From Elusimicrobiota bacterium (lineage in GTDB: Bacteria; Elusimicrobiota; Elusimicrobia; UBA1565; UBA9628): a stretch of DNA of 48,997 bases. Both the position numbers and the translations under genes were made by a program. Positions within the stretch are counted from its first letter, which is position 1. Each line of letters starts with the position of its first letter. Of the stretch, positions 8,090 to 16,676 are shown in pieces. A model generated the notes under the pieces. The model ran no database searches. It worked only from the letters and a program-made list of their open reading frames with translations, and was not told the origin of the DNA. The stretch is from contig JAHFCF010000020.1 in the NCBI GenBank assembly GCA_023249645.1, positions 1 to 48,997 of the forward strand, read 5' to 3'.

Positions 8090-11000
8090 ATGAGCAAGCC
8101 TGAGTTCGTCCATCTCCACAACCATTCCGAGTACTCGCTCTTGGACGGCATCATCCGCTTCTCGGACAAGGACGGCAAGCCCTCCGAGCTCTTGCGCAAC
8201 CTCGCGCGCGATGGGGCCAAGGGCATGGCCCTGACCGACCACGGCAACATGTACGGGGCCATCGATTTCTACACCCAGTGCGGGGCCGTGGGATTGAAGC
8301 CCATCGTGGGCTTGGAAAGCTATTTCTCCAAGGGCAAACGGAGCGACCGCGGGCATTCCCAGAAGGAGAACTGCCATCTCACTATTCTCGCGCGCAATTT
8401 CGAGGGCTATCAGAACCTCATGGCCCTCTCGAGCCGGGCCTTCCTCGAGGGCTACTACTACGACCCGCGCATCGACCGTGAGATCCTGGCCCAGCACAAG
8501 AAGGGCCTGATCGTGCTTTCCGGCTGTCTCAAGGGCGAGCTGCCCCAGGCCGCCTTGCGCGGGGACGTGGATGAGTGCGTCAAGATCGCCATCTCCTACC
8601 GCGACCTCTTGGAGCCCGGCTGCTTCTTCCTCGAGATCATGAACCACGGCATCCCAGATCAAATGACGGCCCTGAAGGTCCTTTTGGAGGTCTCCAAGCG
8701 CTCCGGCATCCCGCTGGTGGCGACCAATGACTGCCATTTCTTCAAGAAGGCCGACGCCGAAGCGCATGACGTGCGCATCTGCATCTCCACCGGCAAGAAG
8801 CTCGACGACACGGACCGCTTGAAGCCCGAGGGCCGCGAGTATTATTTCAAGTCCCCCGAGGAGATGGCGGCTCTCTTCTCCTACGCCCCCGAGGCCGTCG
8901 CGAACACCGTGCGCATCGCCGAGATGTGCTCGCTCGAGATCCCCATGGGCCAGATGCTTTTGCCTGAGTTCACCGTGCCGGCCGGGCAAACCCAGGATTC
9001 CTACCTCGAAGAACTTTGCACCAAAGGCCTCCAAGAGCGCTTCGGCGGGGAGATCCCGGAGGCTCACCGCAAGCGTCTGGCCTATGAGCTTTCCGTCATC
9101 CGCAAGATGGGATTCTCCGGCTACTTCCTCATCGTCTGGGATTTCATCGCCTACGCCCGCACCCAGGGCATCCCCGTGGGCCCGGGCCGTGGCTCGGGCG
9201 CCGGGGCCTTGGTCGCCTACGCCTTGAAGATCACCAACCTCGACCCCTTGAAGCACAACCTCCTCTTCGAGCGTTTCCTCAATCCGGACCGTAAATCCAT
9301 GCCGGATCTGGACATCGACTTCGCCGACACGGGCCGCGAGCGGGTCATCGAGTACGTGCGCAACAAGTACGGCGCCGAGAACGTGGCCCAGATCGTCACC
9401 TTCGGTTCCATGGCCGCGCGGCTGGTCGTGCGCGACGTGGGGCGCGTATTGGGCATGCCCTTGCCCGAGGTGGACCGCCTGGCCAAGCTCATCCCCGGAG
9501 TCCCCGGGACCATGCTCTATGAAGCCATCCAGAAGACGCCGGAACTCGCTGAGGCGGCCCGAAATCCCCAGGTCAAGAGGCTCTTGGACCTCTCCTTGAA
9601 GCTCGAGGGCTTGAAGCGTCACACCGGGGTCCATGCCGCCGGGACCGTCATCACCAAGGAGCCGGTCGCGCGCTACACGCCTTTGGCGCGAGGGGCGCGC
9701 GAGGTGGTCACCACCCAGTACGAGGGCTCGATCCTTCCGAAGTTGGGACTGTTGAAAGTGGACTTCCTCGGCCTGCGCACCCTCACCATCATCGACGGCG
9801 CGATCAAATTCATCCGTGCGCGCGTCCAGCCGGACTTCGACATCGACCGCATCCCCATGGATGACGCCAAGACCTTCGAACTTTTGCGCTCAGGCAAGGC
9901 CCTGGCCATCTTCCAGCTCGACAGCCGGGGGATCCGGGATCTCTTGGTGCGCATCAAGCCCACGGATTTCAACGACATCGTCTCCTTGATTGCGCTCTAC
10001 CGGCCCGGACCCATGCAGTCCGGCATGCTCGACATGTTCGTCAATCGCAAGCATGGCCGCCAGAAGATCGCCTACGACCATCCCCTCTTGGAAGGCATCT
10101 TGAAGGACACCTACGGCTGCATCGTGTTCCAGGAGCAGGTCATGGAGGTCTCCAAGACCTTGGCGGATTTCACTCCCGGCCAGGCCGACACCCTGCGCAA
10201 GGCCATGGGCAAGAAGACTCCCGAGGAATTCGAGAAGATGCGCGAGATCTTCGTGAAAGGCGCGGCCAAGCACAAAATCAAGCCCGCCCTGGCCGCCAAG
10301 ATCTACGACCAGCTGCGCGAGTTCGGCGGCTACGGCTTCAATAAATCCCATTCCGCGGCTTACGGCCTCCTGGCCTATCAGACCGCATATCTCAAGGCCA
10401 ATCATCCCGTGGAGTTCATGGCCGCTGTGGCGACCTCCGAGATCGGGCATTCCTCCGTGGGCGCGGCGGACAAGGAGAACAAGCTCGTCACCTATCTGGA
10501 AGAGGCACGGGACATGGGCATCACGGTGCTGCCCCCCGACATCCAGAAGTCCGGGGCCGCCTTCACCATCGAGGATCTCAATTCCATCCGCTTCGGCTTG
10601 GTGGCCGTCAAGAACGTGGGAGAGGGCGCTGTGGAGGCCGTCCTCCAGGCGCGGCAGGCCGGACCTTTTAGGAGCTTCGATGATTTCTGCGCGCGCGTGG
10701 ACTTGCGGGCGATCAATAAGAAGGTGATCGAGTCCCTCATCAAGGCCGGAGCCATGGATGCCCTGGAGACAGGACCCTCGGTCGGGGCTGTCCGCGGCAA
10801 GCTTTTGGCCGCTGTCGACGGCGCGGTCCAGCGCCAGCAGCACATCCAGGCTGATCTGGCTCGGGGGCAGGGGCTTCTCTTCGGTGCCGAGCAGCTGCCG
10901 GCCCCACCGGCGTCGGTCGCATCGGCCCCCAGCCTCCACGAACATGACGTGCTCGCTTTCGAGAAAGAGGTCCTCGGATTTTATTTCTCCGGCCATCCCC

Positions 11001-11596
11001 TTTTGGGCGTCCAGGCGCTTCTGCGGGTCGCCGCGGACCATCAGATCGCCGACCTCAAGCCGGAGATCACCGTCCCCGTACATTTAGCGGGGATGATCAG
11101 CCAGGTCAAGCGCATGGTGACCAAAGAGGAGGGCAAGCCGTGGGCCAAGTGCCTCTTCGAGGACCTTTCCGGTGAAACGAGCCTGCTGGTCTTCCCTAAG
11201 AAGTACGCCGAGGGCCTGGGCGCCAGGCTCCAGGTCGGCTCCATCGTGGCGGTCGAAGGCAGGCTCTCCTTCCGCGGAGACGCCCCTGAGGGCGGCTCCG
11301 CGGTCCCTGAGATCGTCGTCCAGGACATCCTGCCCTTGGAGGCCGCGGCCAGCCGCCGGGCCAGGCGGCTGTGCCTGGCGTGCGATCCCGGGAAGCTCTC
11401 CGATGCGGCGTTAGAGAAATTGCGCGAGCTTTTGGACAAGCATCCCGGTCCCTGCCCCGTGGTCCTGGAGCATGAGGCTGTCGGGGGGGTGGCGGTTTTG
11501 GAGCTGGATGTCCGCGTCATGGTGGGCCAAAATCTGTTAGAATCTCTGGGCAGTTTGCTGGGGGAAAAGGCATGGCGGATAGAAAACGCATCCTGA
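8090..11596 (+). CDS. dnaE: DNA polymerase III subunit alpha
   Basis: Encodes 1168 residues of the DnaE type. The PHP domain begins at residue 8 (HLHNHSEYSLLDG). The polymerase core has 'GPGRGSGAGALVAYALKIT' and the catalytic MPDLDIDF at residues 404-411, with Asp406 and Asp408 matching E. coli Asp401 and Asp403. Downstream are 'FQLDSRGIRDLL', 'YRPGPMQSGM', 'FNKSHSAAYG', a helix-hairpin-helix stretch and an OB-fold region ('VHLAGMISQVKRMV'). It is the replicative polymerase subunit. A TAGAAT hexamer at 8065-8070, 19 bases before the ATG, could be its -10. Its last 25 bases overlap the following response-regulator gene. Confidence 0.97.
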   Translation: MSKPEFVHLHNHSEYSLLDGIIRFSDKDGKPSELLRNLARDGAKGMALTDHGNMYGAIDFYTQCGAVGLKPIVGLESYFSKGKRSDRGHSQKENCHLTILARNFEGYQNLMALSSRAFLEGYYYDPRIDREILAQHKKGLIVLSGCLKGELPQAALRGDVDECVKIAISYRDLLEPGCFFLEIMNHGIPDQMTALKVLLEVSKRSGIPLVATNDCHFFKKADAEAHDVRICISTGKKLDDTDRLKPEGREYYFKSPEEMAALFSYAPEAVANTVRIAEMCSLEIPMGQMLLPEFTVPAGQTQDSYLEELCTKGLQERFGGEIPEAHRKRLAYELSVIRKMGFSGYFLIVWDFIAYARTQGIPVGPGRGSGAGALVAYALKITNLDPLKHNLLFERFLNPDRKSMPDLDIDFADTGRERVIEYVRNKYGAENVAQIVTFGSMAARLVVRDVGRVLGMPLPEVDRLAKLIPGVPGTMLYEAIQKTPELAEAARNPQVKRLLDLSLKLEGLKRHTGVHAAGTVITKEPVARYTPLARGAREVVTTQYEGSILPKLGLLKVDFLGLRTLTIIDGAIKFIRARVQPDFDIDRIPMDDAKTFELLRSGKALAIFQLDSRGIRDLLVRIKPTDFNDIVSLIALYRPGPMQSGMLDMFVNRKHGRQKIAYDHPLLEGILKDTYGCIVFQEQVMEVSKTLADFTPGQADTLRKAMGKKTPEEFEKMREIFVKGAAKHKIKPALAAKIYDQLREFGGYGFNKSHSAAYGLLAYQTAYLKANHPVEFMAAVATSEIGHSSVGAADKENKLVTYLEEARDMGITVLPPDIQKSGAAFTIEDLNSIRFGLVAVKNVGEGAVEAVLQARQAGPFRSFDDFCARVDLRAINKKVIESLIKAGAMDALETGPSVGAVRGKLLAAVDGAVQRQQHIQADLARGQGLLFGAEQLPAPPASVASAPSLHEHDVLAFEKEVLGFYFSGHPLLGVQALLRVAADHQIADLKPEITVPVHLAGMISQVKRMVTKEEGKPWAKCLFEDLSGETSLLVFPKKYAEGLGARLQVGSIVAVEGRLSFRGDAPEGGSAVPEIVVQDILPLEAAASRRARRLCLACDPGKLSDAALEKLRELLDKHPGPCPVVLEHEAVGGVAVLELDVRVMVGQNLLESLGSLLGEKAWRIENAS

Positions 11597-11952
11597 TCGC
11601 TGACGACGACCCGGACTTGCTGGAACTGCTCAAGATGGACCTGGATCACCAGGGCTATGAGGTCTTCACTGCCGCCAACGGCAAGGACACCCTCCAGCGC
11701 GCCCTGGCGGAGAAGTTCGACGTCATCCTCCTCGACGTCATGATGCCCTACATCGACGGCTACCACGTGGCCCATGAGCTCACTGATAAGCTGGGAGACA
11801 AGGCGCCCTACATCCTCATCATCACCAGCCGCGACACCTCGCGAGAGAAGGGCATCGCGCTTATCAGCGGGGCCCATGAAGTCCTTCAGAAACCTTTTGA
11901 GATGGCCAAGTTGCATGAGCGTCTAGCCTCTATCTTGGCCAAGACCCCGTGA
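11572..11952 (+). CDS. Single-domain response regulator (receiver only)
   Basis: The 126-residue protein is a CheY-like receiver and nothing more. It shows the acidic pocket Asp11-Asp12-Asp13, phospho-acceptor Asp55 in 'VILLDVMMP', Thr85 in 'IITSR' and Lys107 in 'LQKPF'. With no output domain it should act by protein-protein contact or as a phosphorelay intermediate. It starts inside dnaE with a 25-base overlap; GGGGGAAAAGG lies just upstream of the ATG as ribosome site. No histidine kinase is in the window. The nearest sensor-like gene is the HAMP protein at 13838, which has no kinase domain. Confidence 0.92.
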   Translation: MADRKRILIADDDPDLLELLKMDLDHQGYEVFTAANGKDTLQRALAEKFDVILLDVMMPYIDGYHVAHELTDKLGDKAPYILIITSRDTSREKGIALISGAHEVLQKPFEMAKLHERLASILAKTP

Positions 11953-11965
11953 AGGAGCTTTGTCC

Positions 11966-12781
11966 ATGATCCGAGCGCGTTGGTTGATGGTCGTCTTCAT
12001 GTCCTGGACCTGGGGCGCCGGCCTGGCCTTTGGCGATGCCGCTCCCTCGGCGCCGGCCGATGTCAAGCCCGTCAAGATCCGGCCGAAGTTCCCGCCCCTG
12101 CCGGAGCGCGGTGAGACCGGTTTGAACGCGCCTGAAACGGACCTCATCGACACGCCCACCGCGGCGGTGCTGGACTACGGCGGTTACGCGAGTCAGACGA
12201 GGGCCTACGCCGCCGGGGGCGTCTTGGAATACGCTTCCTTCGGAGTCTATCCGCGCATCGGGCTGGGCGCTTCCATGAGCGTCGACGGCCTCATCGGCAA
12301 TGACCGCAGCGTGCGCGTGCGCGCCCCGCAGCTTCAGGTCAAATACCGCTTCTTCGATGGCGACCGCTACATTCCCGCCTTCGCGCTCGGCTTCGACGGG
12401 CAGGGCTTCGATTACAGCCAGACGGAGAAGATCTACCACAACCGCCAGCGCGGCTTCTACGTCGTGGGCACGCAGGAACTGGGACTGGCCGGCCTGCAGG
12501 TCCACCCCTCGTTCAACATCTCGGATTTCAATTCCAACTCGATTTTCGGCAGCGTGCCGGTGAGCTACAACATCAAGGACAAGGCGACGGTCATGTTCGA
12601 GTGGGACAACATCGGCCGCATCAACGACAGCCGGGTCAATTCCGGCCTGCGCGTGCATCTGACGCCCGGCCTGCACATCGATTTCGCCGTGCGCGGCATC
12701 GGGAAGGGCGGCTGGTATCCTGACGGCGCGCCGCGCGGCCCCGAGCGCGTCATCCAGATGAAGTACACCGGGAATTTCTAG
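11966..12781 (+). CDS. Outer-membrane beta-barrel-type exported protein, unknown function
   Basis: Encodes 271 residues with a signal peptide (MIRARWLMVVFMSWTWGAGLAFG) and a proline-rich linker. Alternating, aromatic-rich strands follow ('PRIGLGASMSVDG', 'QLQVKYRFFDGDRYIPAFALGFDGQGFDY', 'ATVMFEWDNIGRIND', 'LRVHLTPGLHIDFAVRG'), ending in a C-terminal Phe. This looks like a barrel of about 10-12 strands, similar in style to YjbH-type envelope proteins, but I cannot name the family. AAGGAG at 11952-11957 places the start at the ATG 11966, not an upstream TTG. It is 13 bases after the response regulator. Confidence 0.7.
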   Translation: MIRARWLMVVFMSWTWGAGLAFGDAAPSAPADVKPVKIRPKFPPLPERGETGLNAPETDLIDTPTAAVLDYGGYASQTRAYAAGGVLEYASFGVYPRIGLGASMSVDGLIGNDRSVRVRAPQLQVKYRFFDGDRYIPAFALGFDGQGFDYSQTEKIYHNRQRGFYVVGTQELGLAGLQVHPSFNISDFNSNSIFGSVPVSYNIKDKATVMFEWDNIGRINDSRVNSGLRVHLTPGLHIDFAVRGIGKGGWYPDGAPRGPERVIQMKYTGNF

Positions 12782-12791
12782 GGAAACGGTC

Positions 12792-13841
12792 ATGGCCACC
12801 AAGAAGAAGATCGGAATCCTGACGGGCGGGGGCGATTGCCCGGGCTTGAATCCCGCCATCCGCGGGGCGGTCCTTCAGGCCTCGGCCTTGGGCTATGAAT
12901 GCCTCGGCGTGCAGGAGGGTTGGAAAGGCCTGCTGACGGCGGACGCCCTGCCGCTCTCTTCGGCGGATGTCGAGGAGATCATCGGCAAGGGCGGCACGAT
13001 CCTGGGAACCTCCCGGACGAACCCCTATAAGAAGGAAAACGGGGTCCTGCAGGTCCTCGCGGGCTTTGAGAAGCTCGGGCTCGACGCCCTGATCGCCATG
13101 GGCGGCGAGGATACTTTGGGCGTGGCGGCCAAGCTTTTCAAAGAGCATCGCTTCCCCGTGGTCGGCGTGCCCAAGACCATGGACAACGACCTTTCGGCCA
13201 CGGATTTCACCTTTGGCTTCGACACCGCCTCCACCCTGGCCATGGAGGCGGCCCAGCGCCTCGTGGACACGGGCCGCAGCCATCGGCGCGTCATGGTCCT
13301 GGAGGTTATGGGACGCCATGCCGGCTGGGTCGCTCTTTACACGGCCATCGGTGCGGGTGCCGACTATGTGTGCCTGCCTGAGCGCCCCGTGGATGTCGAG
13401 GAGATGGTGCGGCGCCTGAAGGCGGCGCACGCTCGCAAGAAGACGGCCCTGGTGATCACCTCGGAGGCTGTGGATCTGGGGGATTCGGGCAAGGAAGAAC
13501 TTGACGATTTCGGACACATGATCCTCAAGAAGCGCGGCGTGGCCGAGAAGCTGGCCGAGATCATCGAAAAAAAGACGGGCATCGAGACCCGCAGCGCCGT
13601 TATCGGGCACATGCAGCGCGGCGGACCGCCGACCCTTTTCGATCGCATCCTGGGCACGCGCGTCGGCGTTGCGGCCGCGCAGCTCGTCGCCCAGGGGAAA
13701 TTCGGGCAGATGGTGGCTTTGCAGGGCAACCAGGTCGCGGGCGTGCCGCTGGGTGACGCGACGGCGGCCCTGAAGACCGTCACGGCCGAATGGCTCGCCC
13801 TGGCCGATGTCCTCTCCGGCGCCGTTGCGAGGAAATCATGA
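12792..13841 (+). CDS. pfkA: 6-phosphofructokinase, PPi-type active site
   Basis: The 349-residue protein shows the PFK fold: 'GILTGGGDCPGLN', the effector and substrate regions, 'EVMGRHAGW' and 'GHMQRGGPPTLFDR'. It phosphorylates fructose 6-phosphate to the 1,6-bisphosphate. The phosphoryl-donor motif reads GGEDT (residues 104-108) where ATP enzymes have GGDGS, and PKTMDND (127-133) where they have PGTIDND. The Asp107 and Lys128 pair is the established signature of pyrophosphate use in the mixed-substrate PFK group, so PPi dependence and a reversible reaction are likely. Its stop overlaps the next start (ATGA). Confidence 0.93.
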   Translation: MATKKKIGILTGGGDCPGLNPAIRGAVLQASALGYECLGVQEGWKGLLTADALPLSSADVEEIIGKGGTILGTSRTNPYKKENGVLQVLAGFEKLGLDALIAMGGEDTLGVAAKLFKEHRFPVVGVPKTMDNDLSATDFTFGFDTASTLAMEAAQRLVDTGRSHRRVMVLEVMGRHAGWVALYTAIGAGADYVCLPERPVDVEEMVRRLKAAHARKKTALVITSEAVDLGDSGKEELDDFGHMILKKRGVAEKLAEIIEKKTGIETRSAVIGHMQRGGPPTLFDRILGTRVGVAAAQLVAQGKFGQMVALQGNQVAGVPLGDATAALKTVTAEWLALADVLSGAVARKS

Positions 13842-14389
13842 CCGAACCCCAGAAATTCCAACGCCGCACGGTCCTGGTCAAGAGGACCCTTCAGCTGAAA
13901 TATATGGGACTGGTCTTCCTGAGCGTCTTGTGCGCCTCGCTCATCATCGGCGGGGACATCTACTACAATCTCTACAAGCTCATCGTGACCGAGGCACCCT
14001 CCCTGGCGGCGGCAGCCTCCCAATTCAACGCCGTCATCCTGGTCAAACTCGTCTTGTATCTGGCGCTCATGCTTCTGATCGCGCTCTTCATCTCGCATCG
14101 GTTCGCCGGGCCCATCTACCGCTTCGAAAAGTCGGCCCGTGAGGTCGCCCAGGGCGACCTCACGCACCGGGTGTCTTTGCGCACGGGTGATGAGCTCATG
14201 GAGCTCCAGGAGGAGTTCAACGCCATGATCGCCGCTTTGCAGGGGTTCGTCCAGCAAGACCGCCGCCTGGCCGAGAGCCTGGCAGGCCGTCTCGCGCAGG
14301 CCGCCCGCGGGGCTTCGGAGGGATCACGCGCCGAAATGGAGACCCTCCAAGCCGAGCTCCGGAAGCTGACGCGCTCCTTCAAAGTCTAG
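13838..14389 (+). CDS. HAMP-domain membrane protein without output domain
   Basis: Encodes 183 residues. There is a short cytoplasmic start, TM1 at about 22-40, a periplasmic loop of only about 25 residues, TM2 at about 66-86, a HAMP domain at 87-140 (GPIYRFEKSAREVAQGDL...GDELMELQEEFNAM) and a coiled-coil tail to the end. No histidine kinase, methyl-accepting, cyclase or PAS module follows; the TolC-family gene starts at the stop codon. It may relay a signal to a separate partner such as the lone receiver upstream. It is coupled to pfkA by ATGA. Confidence 0.82.
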   Translation: MTEPQKFQRRTVLVKRTLQLKYMGLVFLSVLCASLIIGGDIYYNLYKLIVTEAPSLAAAASQFNAVILVKLVLYLALMLLIALFISHRFAGPIYRFEKSAREVAQGDLTHRVSLRTGDELMELQEEFNAMIAALQGFVQQDRRLAESLAGRLAQAARGASEGSRAEMETLQAELRKLTRSFKV

Positions 14390-15723
14390 TGGTCTCTCTT
14401 CTGGCGACGCTTTTTCTGTCCGGGTCGGCGGCCTTCGCCGAGCCCACGGTGGTCGCCTCCTCCATGGCCCTGGCTGCGGTGCCTGTGGAGACAAAACCTC
14501 TCGAGCGCTCTTTCACTTTGGAAGAGGCCGTTGCCATCGCTCTCAAGAACGATTCACGGCTGCTCTCGGCCGAGCAGGACCGCATCATCGCTTTGGAGCG
14601 CGTGACCGAGGCCAAGCTCACTTTCCTTCCCGAGCTCGGTTTGCAGGCCTCCGCCGCCAAGTTCGGGGCCCTCTATCCCTTCGCCTTGGCGCCGGAGCTG
14701 GGCAATGTCCTGGCCTTTCCCAAGGGCTCTCAATTCAACCCGACCTCCTCCGAGAACATCTACTCGGGCAAGGGCTACATGAACTTCTCCGTTTATGAAG
14801 GGGGTCGCAGCGTCAACACCCTGCGTCTGGCCCAGACAGCGCTCCAGCAGGCCCAGAGCAACTATGACTCCGTGAAGATGGACGTCATCATGGCAGTCAA
14901 GGAGTCTTTTTTCCGTCTCCTGGCCGCGCAGAAGAGGCTGGCCGCCGCTTCGCAGACGGCGGCGGATCTCCAGCGCATGGCTGCCCGCCTCTCCTTGGAT
15001 CCCTGGGACCGCATCGAGGTGGAGAGGCTCGGCGAGGAATTCCGCCGCGAAGCCGCCGAGGCTTCCCGGCAGGCGGCCCTGCGGCGCCTGGACTTCCTCA
15101 AGGCCTTGAATCTGGAGATGGACACGCCTTTCCGGCTTCTGGGGGAGATCGATCTCAAGCCCCTGGAGGTCGATCCCCAGAAGGCGGCGCTCTGGGCTTT
15201 CGAGCTGAGGCCGGAGCTCAAGTCCGAGATCTACAAGGCCCAGATGGACGCCATCGCCGTGAACCTGGCCATCAGCCGGCGCTACCCGACCCTCTTCATC
15301 GCCGGCGACTACCAGGTGACGGACCAGAATTTCCCGCTGCTCAACAACAACTGGGCCATCGGCATGGGCGTCAAGCTGCCCCTGACCTACGATTTCTTCA
15401 CGAAGCTGTATCAAAAGCGCGCCGAGCAGCGCCAGGGCCAGATCAAGCGTGCCGCGCTCCAGGACCAGGTCCGCCTCGAGGTCCGCCAGGCGTGCGAGCA
15501 TCTCTCCTACTGGCAGGAGGAGGCGGTCCAGCGTTCGCAGCGCTCCCGCGTCGTGTCCGGCATCTATGAGAAGGCCTCGTCCGAGTCCTCGGCCTCCCTG
15601 GCCAAACTCAAGGCGCTTTCCACGGTCGCGAGGTTCCGCCTGGCGCAGCTGGAAGCCGTGACCGAGCATGCCCTGGCCCGCGCGCATCTGGAGCGGGCCG
15701 TGGGCCGGGAAATCTCGCCGTGA
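14389..15723 (+). CDS. TolC-family outer-membrane channel protein
   Basis: Encodes 444 residues. After a signal peptide (LLATLFLSGSAAFA) comes the outer-membrane efflux protein pattern: 'FTLEEAVAIALKNDSRLLSAEQDRI...A.LTFLPELGLQAS', the long-helix repeat 'AQTALQQAQSNYDSVKMDVIMAVKESFFRLLAAQKRL', and the mirrored second half ('ELKSEIYKAQMDAIAVNLAISRRYPTLFIAGDYQ'). It should trimerise as the outer-membrane exit of an efflux or type I export system. No inner-membrane pump or adaptor gene is adjacent; its operon partners are the HAMP and patatin-like genes. The GTG start overlaps the previous stop by one base. Confidence 0.9.
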   Translation: MVSLLATLFLSGSAAFAEPTVVASSMALAAVPVETKPLERSFTLEEAVAIALKNDSRLLSAEQDRIIALERVTEAKLTFLPELGLQASAAKFGALYPFALAPELGNVLAFPKGSQFNPTSSENIYSGKGYMNFSVYEGGRSVNTLRLAQTALQQAQSNYDSVKMDVIMAVKESFFRLLAAQKRLAAASQTAADLQRMAARLSLDPWDRIEVERLGEEFRREAAEASRQAALRRLDFLKALNLEMDTPFRLLGEIDLKPLEVDPQKAALWAFELRPELKSEIYKAQMDAIAVNLAISRRYPTLFIAGDYQVTDQNFPLLNNNWAIGMGVKLPLTYDFFTKLYQKRAEQRQGQIKRAALQDQVRLEVRQACEHLSYWQEEAVQRSQRSRVVSGIYEKASSESSASLAKLKALSTVARFRLAQLEAVTEHALARAHLERAVGREISP

Positions 15724-16676
15724 TCCTGCTGCGGCTGCTTTTGGCCGTTTTCTTGAGCGCCCAGGCCGCGGCCGTCGCGCCGGAATACTCCTGCGACAAT
15801 CTCCTGCGCGCGCATCTTTGGCGCGACCTCATCCTGCGTCCTGTGGGGCGGCGGCCTCGGGTGGGCCTGGCGCTGTCCGCCGGGTCCACGAGGGCGACCG
15901 CCCACGTGGGAGTCCTGCAGGTCTTGGAGCAGGCGGGCTTCCCCATCGACGTGGTGGCGGGCACGTCCATGGGGGCGATCGTCGGATCCATGTATTGCGC
16001 GGGACTTCCGGTCAAACGACTCTGGGAGATCGCCGCCGGCATGAATCGCGCCACTGGATCCAATTTCAATGCCTTCCGGCTCATTTCCCTGCTTTTGACC
16101 GACAGCCTGCTTTCCTCCCAGCGCGCGGACCAGCTGGTGCGCGACGCGATCGGAGGGTTGCGCTTCGACCAGCTTGCCAAGCCGTTCGCCTGCGTGGCCA
16201 TGGATCTCTACACCGGCGAGAGCGTCATCTTCCGGGATGGCGACGTGGCCTCGGCCGTGCGGGCGAGCGTGAACGTGCCCGGCCTTTTCGCTCCGGTCGA
16301 GTATCGCCAGCGCTTTTTGGTCGATGGGGGCGTGGTGGATTTCATCCCCATCGACGCGGTCCGGCTCTTGGGGGCGCAATGGATCCTGGCCAGCGTCACG
16401 GAGGAGGATTACCGAAGCGTCCACCCCAAGACGGTCCTGGCCATTCTGGAGCAGGTCATCAATATCAGGGGATCCTTTCTTTCCCAGGAACAGCGCCGCT
16501 TGGCGAACTTCCTCATCGAGCCGCCCGTTGGCAATATCGGCCTGACCGACGCCTCTCGATCCACCGAGGCGCTCTCCAAGGGCGTGATCGCCGCCCACAA
16601 GGTCATTCGCGCGGCGCAGGAAAACTATATTTTATTTTCCCTCAAAACCATGGCCCGGGATTGGAGGGCTCCATGA
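15720..16676 (+). CDS. Patatin-like phospholipase family protein, exported
   Basis: The 318-residue protein has a signal peptide (residues 1-20) and a patatin domain. The nucleophile elbow is GTSMG (Ser83), and the dyad Asp is Asp202 in 'VDGGVVDFIP'. The oxyanion region 'LALSAGSTRATAHVGVL' departs from the usual SGGGxRGxxHxGVL: the middle glycines are replaced while Arg and HVGVL are kept. The family hydrolyses acyl esters of lipids. With the dyad present it may still be active, but the altered loop raises doubt. It is coupled to the TolC-family gene by a GTGA overlap and to the TPR gene by ATGA. Confidence 0.85.
   Translation: MILLRLLLAVFLSAQAAAVAPEYSCDNLLRAHLWRDLILRPVGRRPRVGLALSAGSTRATAHVGVLQVLEQAGFPIDVVAGTSMGAIVGSMYCAGLPVKRLWEIAAGMNRATGSNFNAFRLISLLLTDSLLSSQRADQLVRDAIGGLRFDQLAKPFACVAMDLYTGESVIFRDGDVASAVRASVNVPGLFAPVEYRQRFLVDGGVVDFIPIDAVRLLGAQWILASVTEEDYRSVHPKTVLAILEQVINIRGSFLSQEQRRLANFLIEPPVGNIGLTDASRSTEALSKGVIAAHKVIRAAQENYILFSLKTMARDWRAP

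Noticed and set aside
7946..9634. Open frame of 562 codons on the minus strand
   Set aside because: Fully antisense to dnaE, whose motifs are unmistakable; composition is that of a GC-rich shadow frame with no domain.
9890..11083. Open frame of 397 codons on the minus strand
   Set aside because: Also antisense to dnaE; His/Asp/Gly/Leu-rich shadow composition.
14554..16598. Long minus-strand frames opposite the TolC-family and patatin-like genes
   Set aside because: Mirror the codon structure of the plus-strand genes and lack any recognisable domain.
15668..16672. Upstream in-frame extension of the TPR gene
   Set aside because: It would overlap the whole patatin-like gene in another frame; the ATG at 16673 with ATGA coupling and a signal peptide is the real start.
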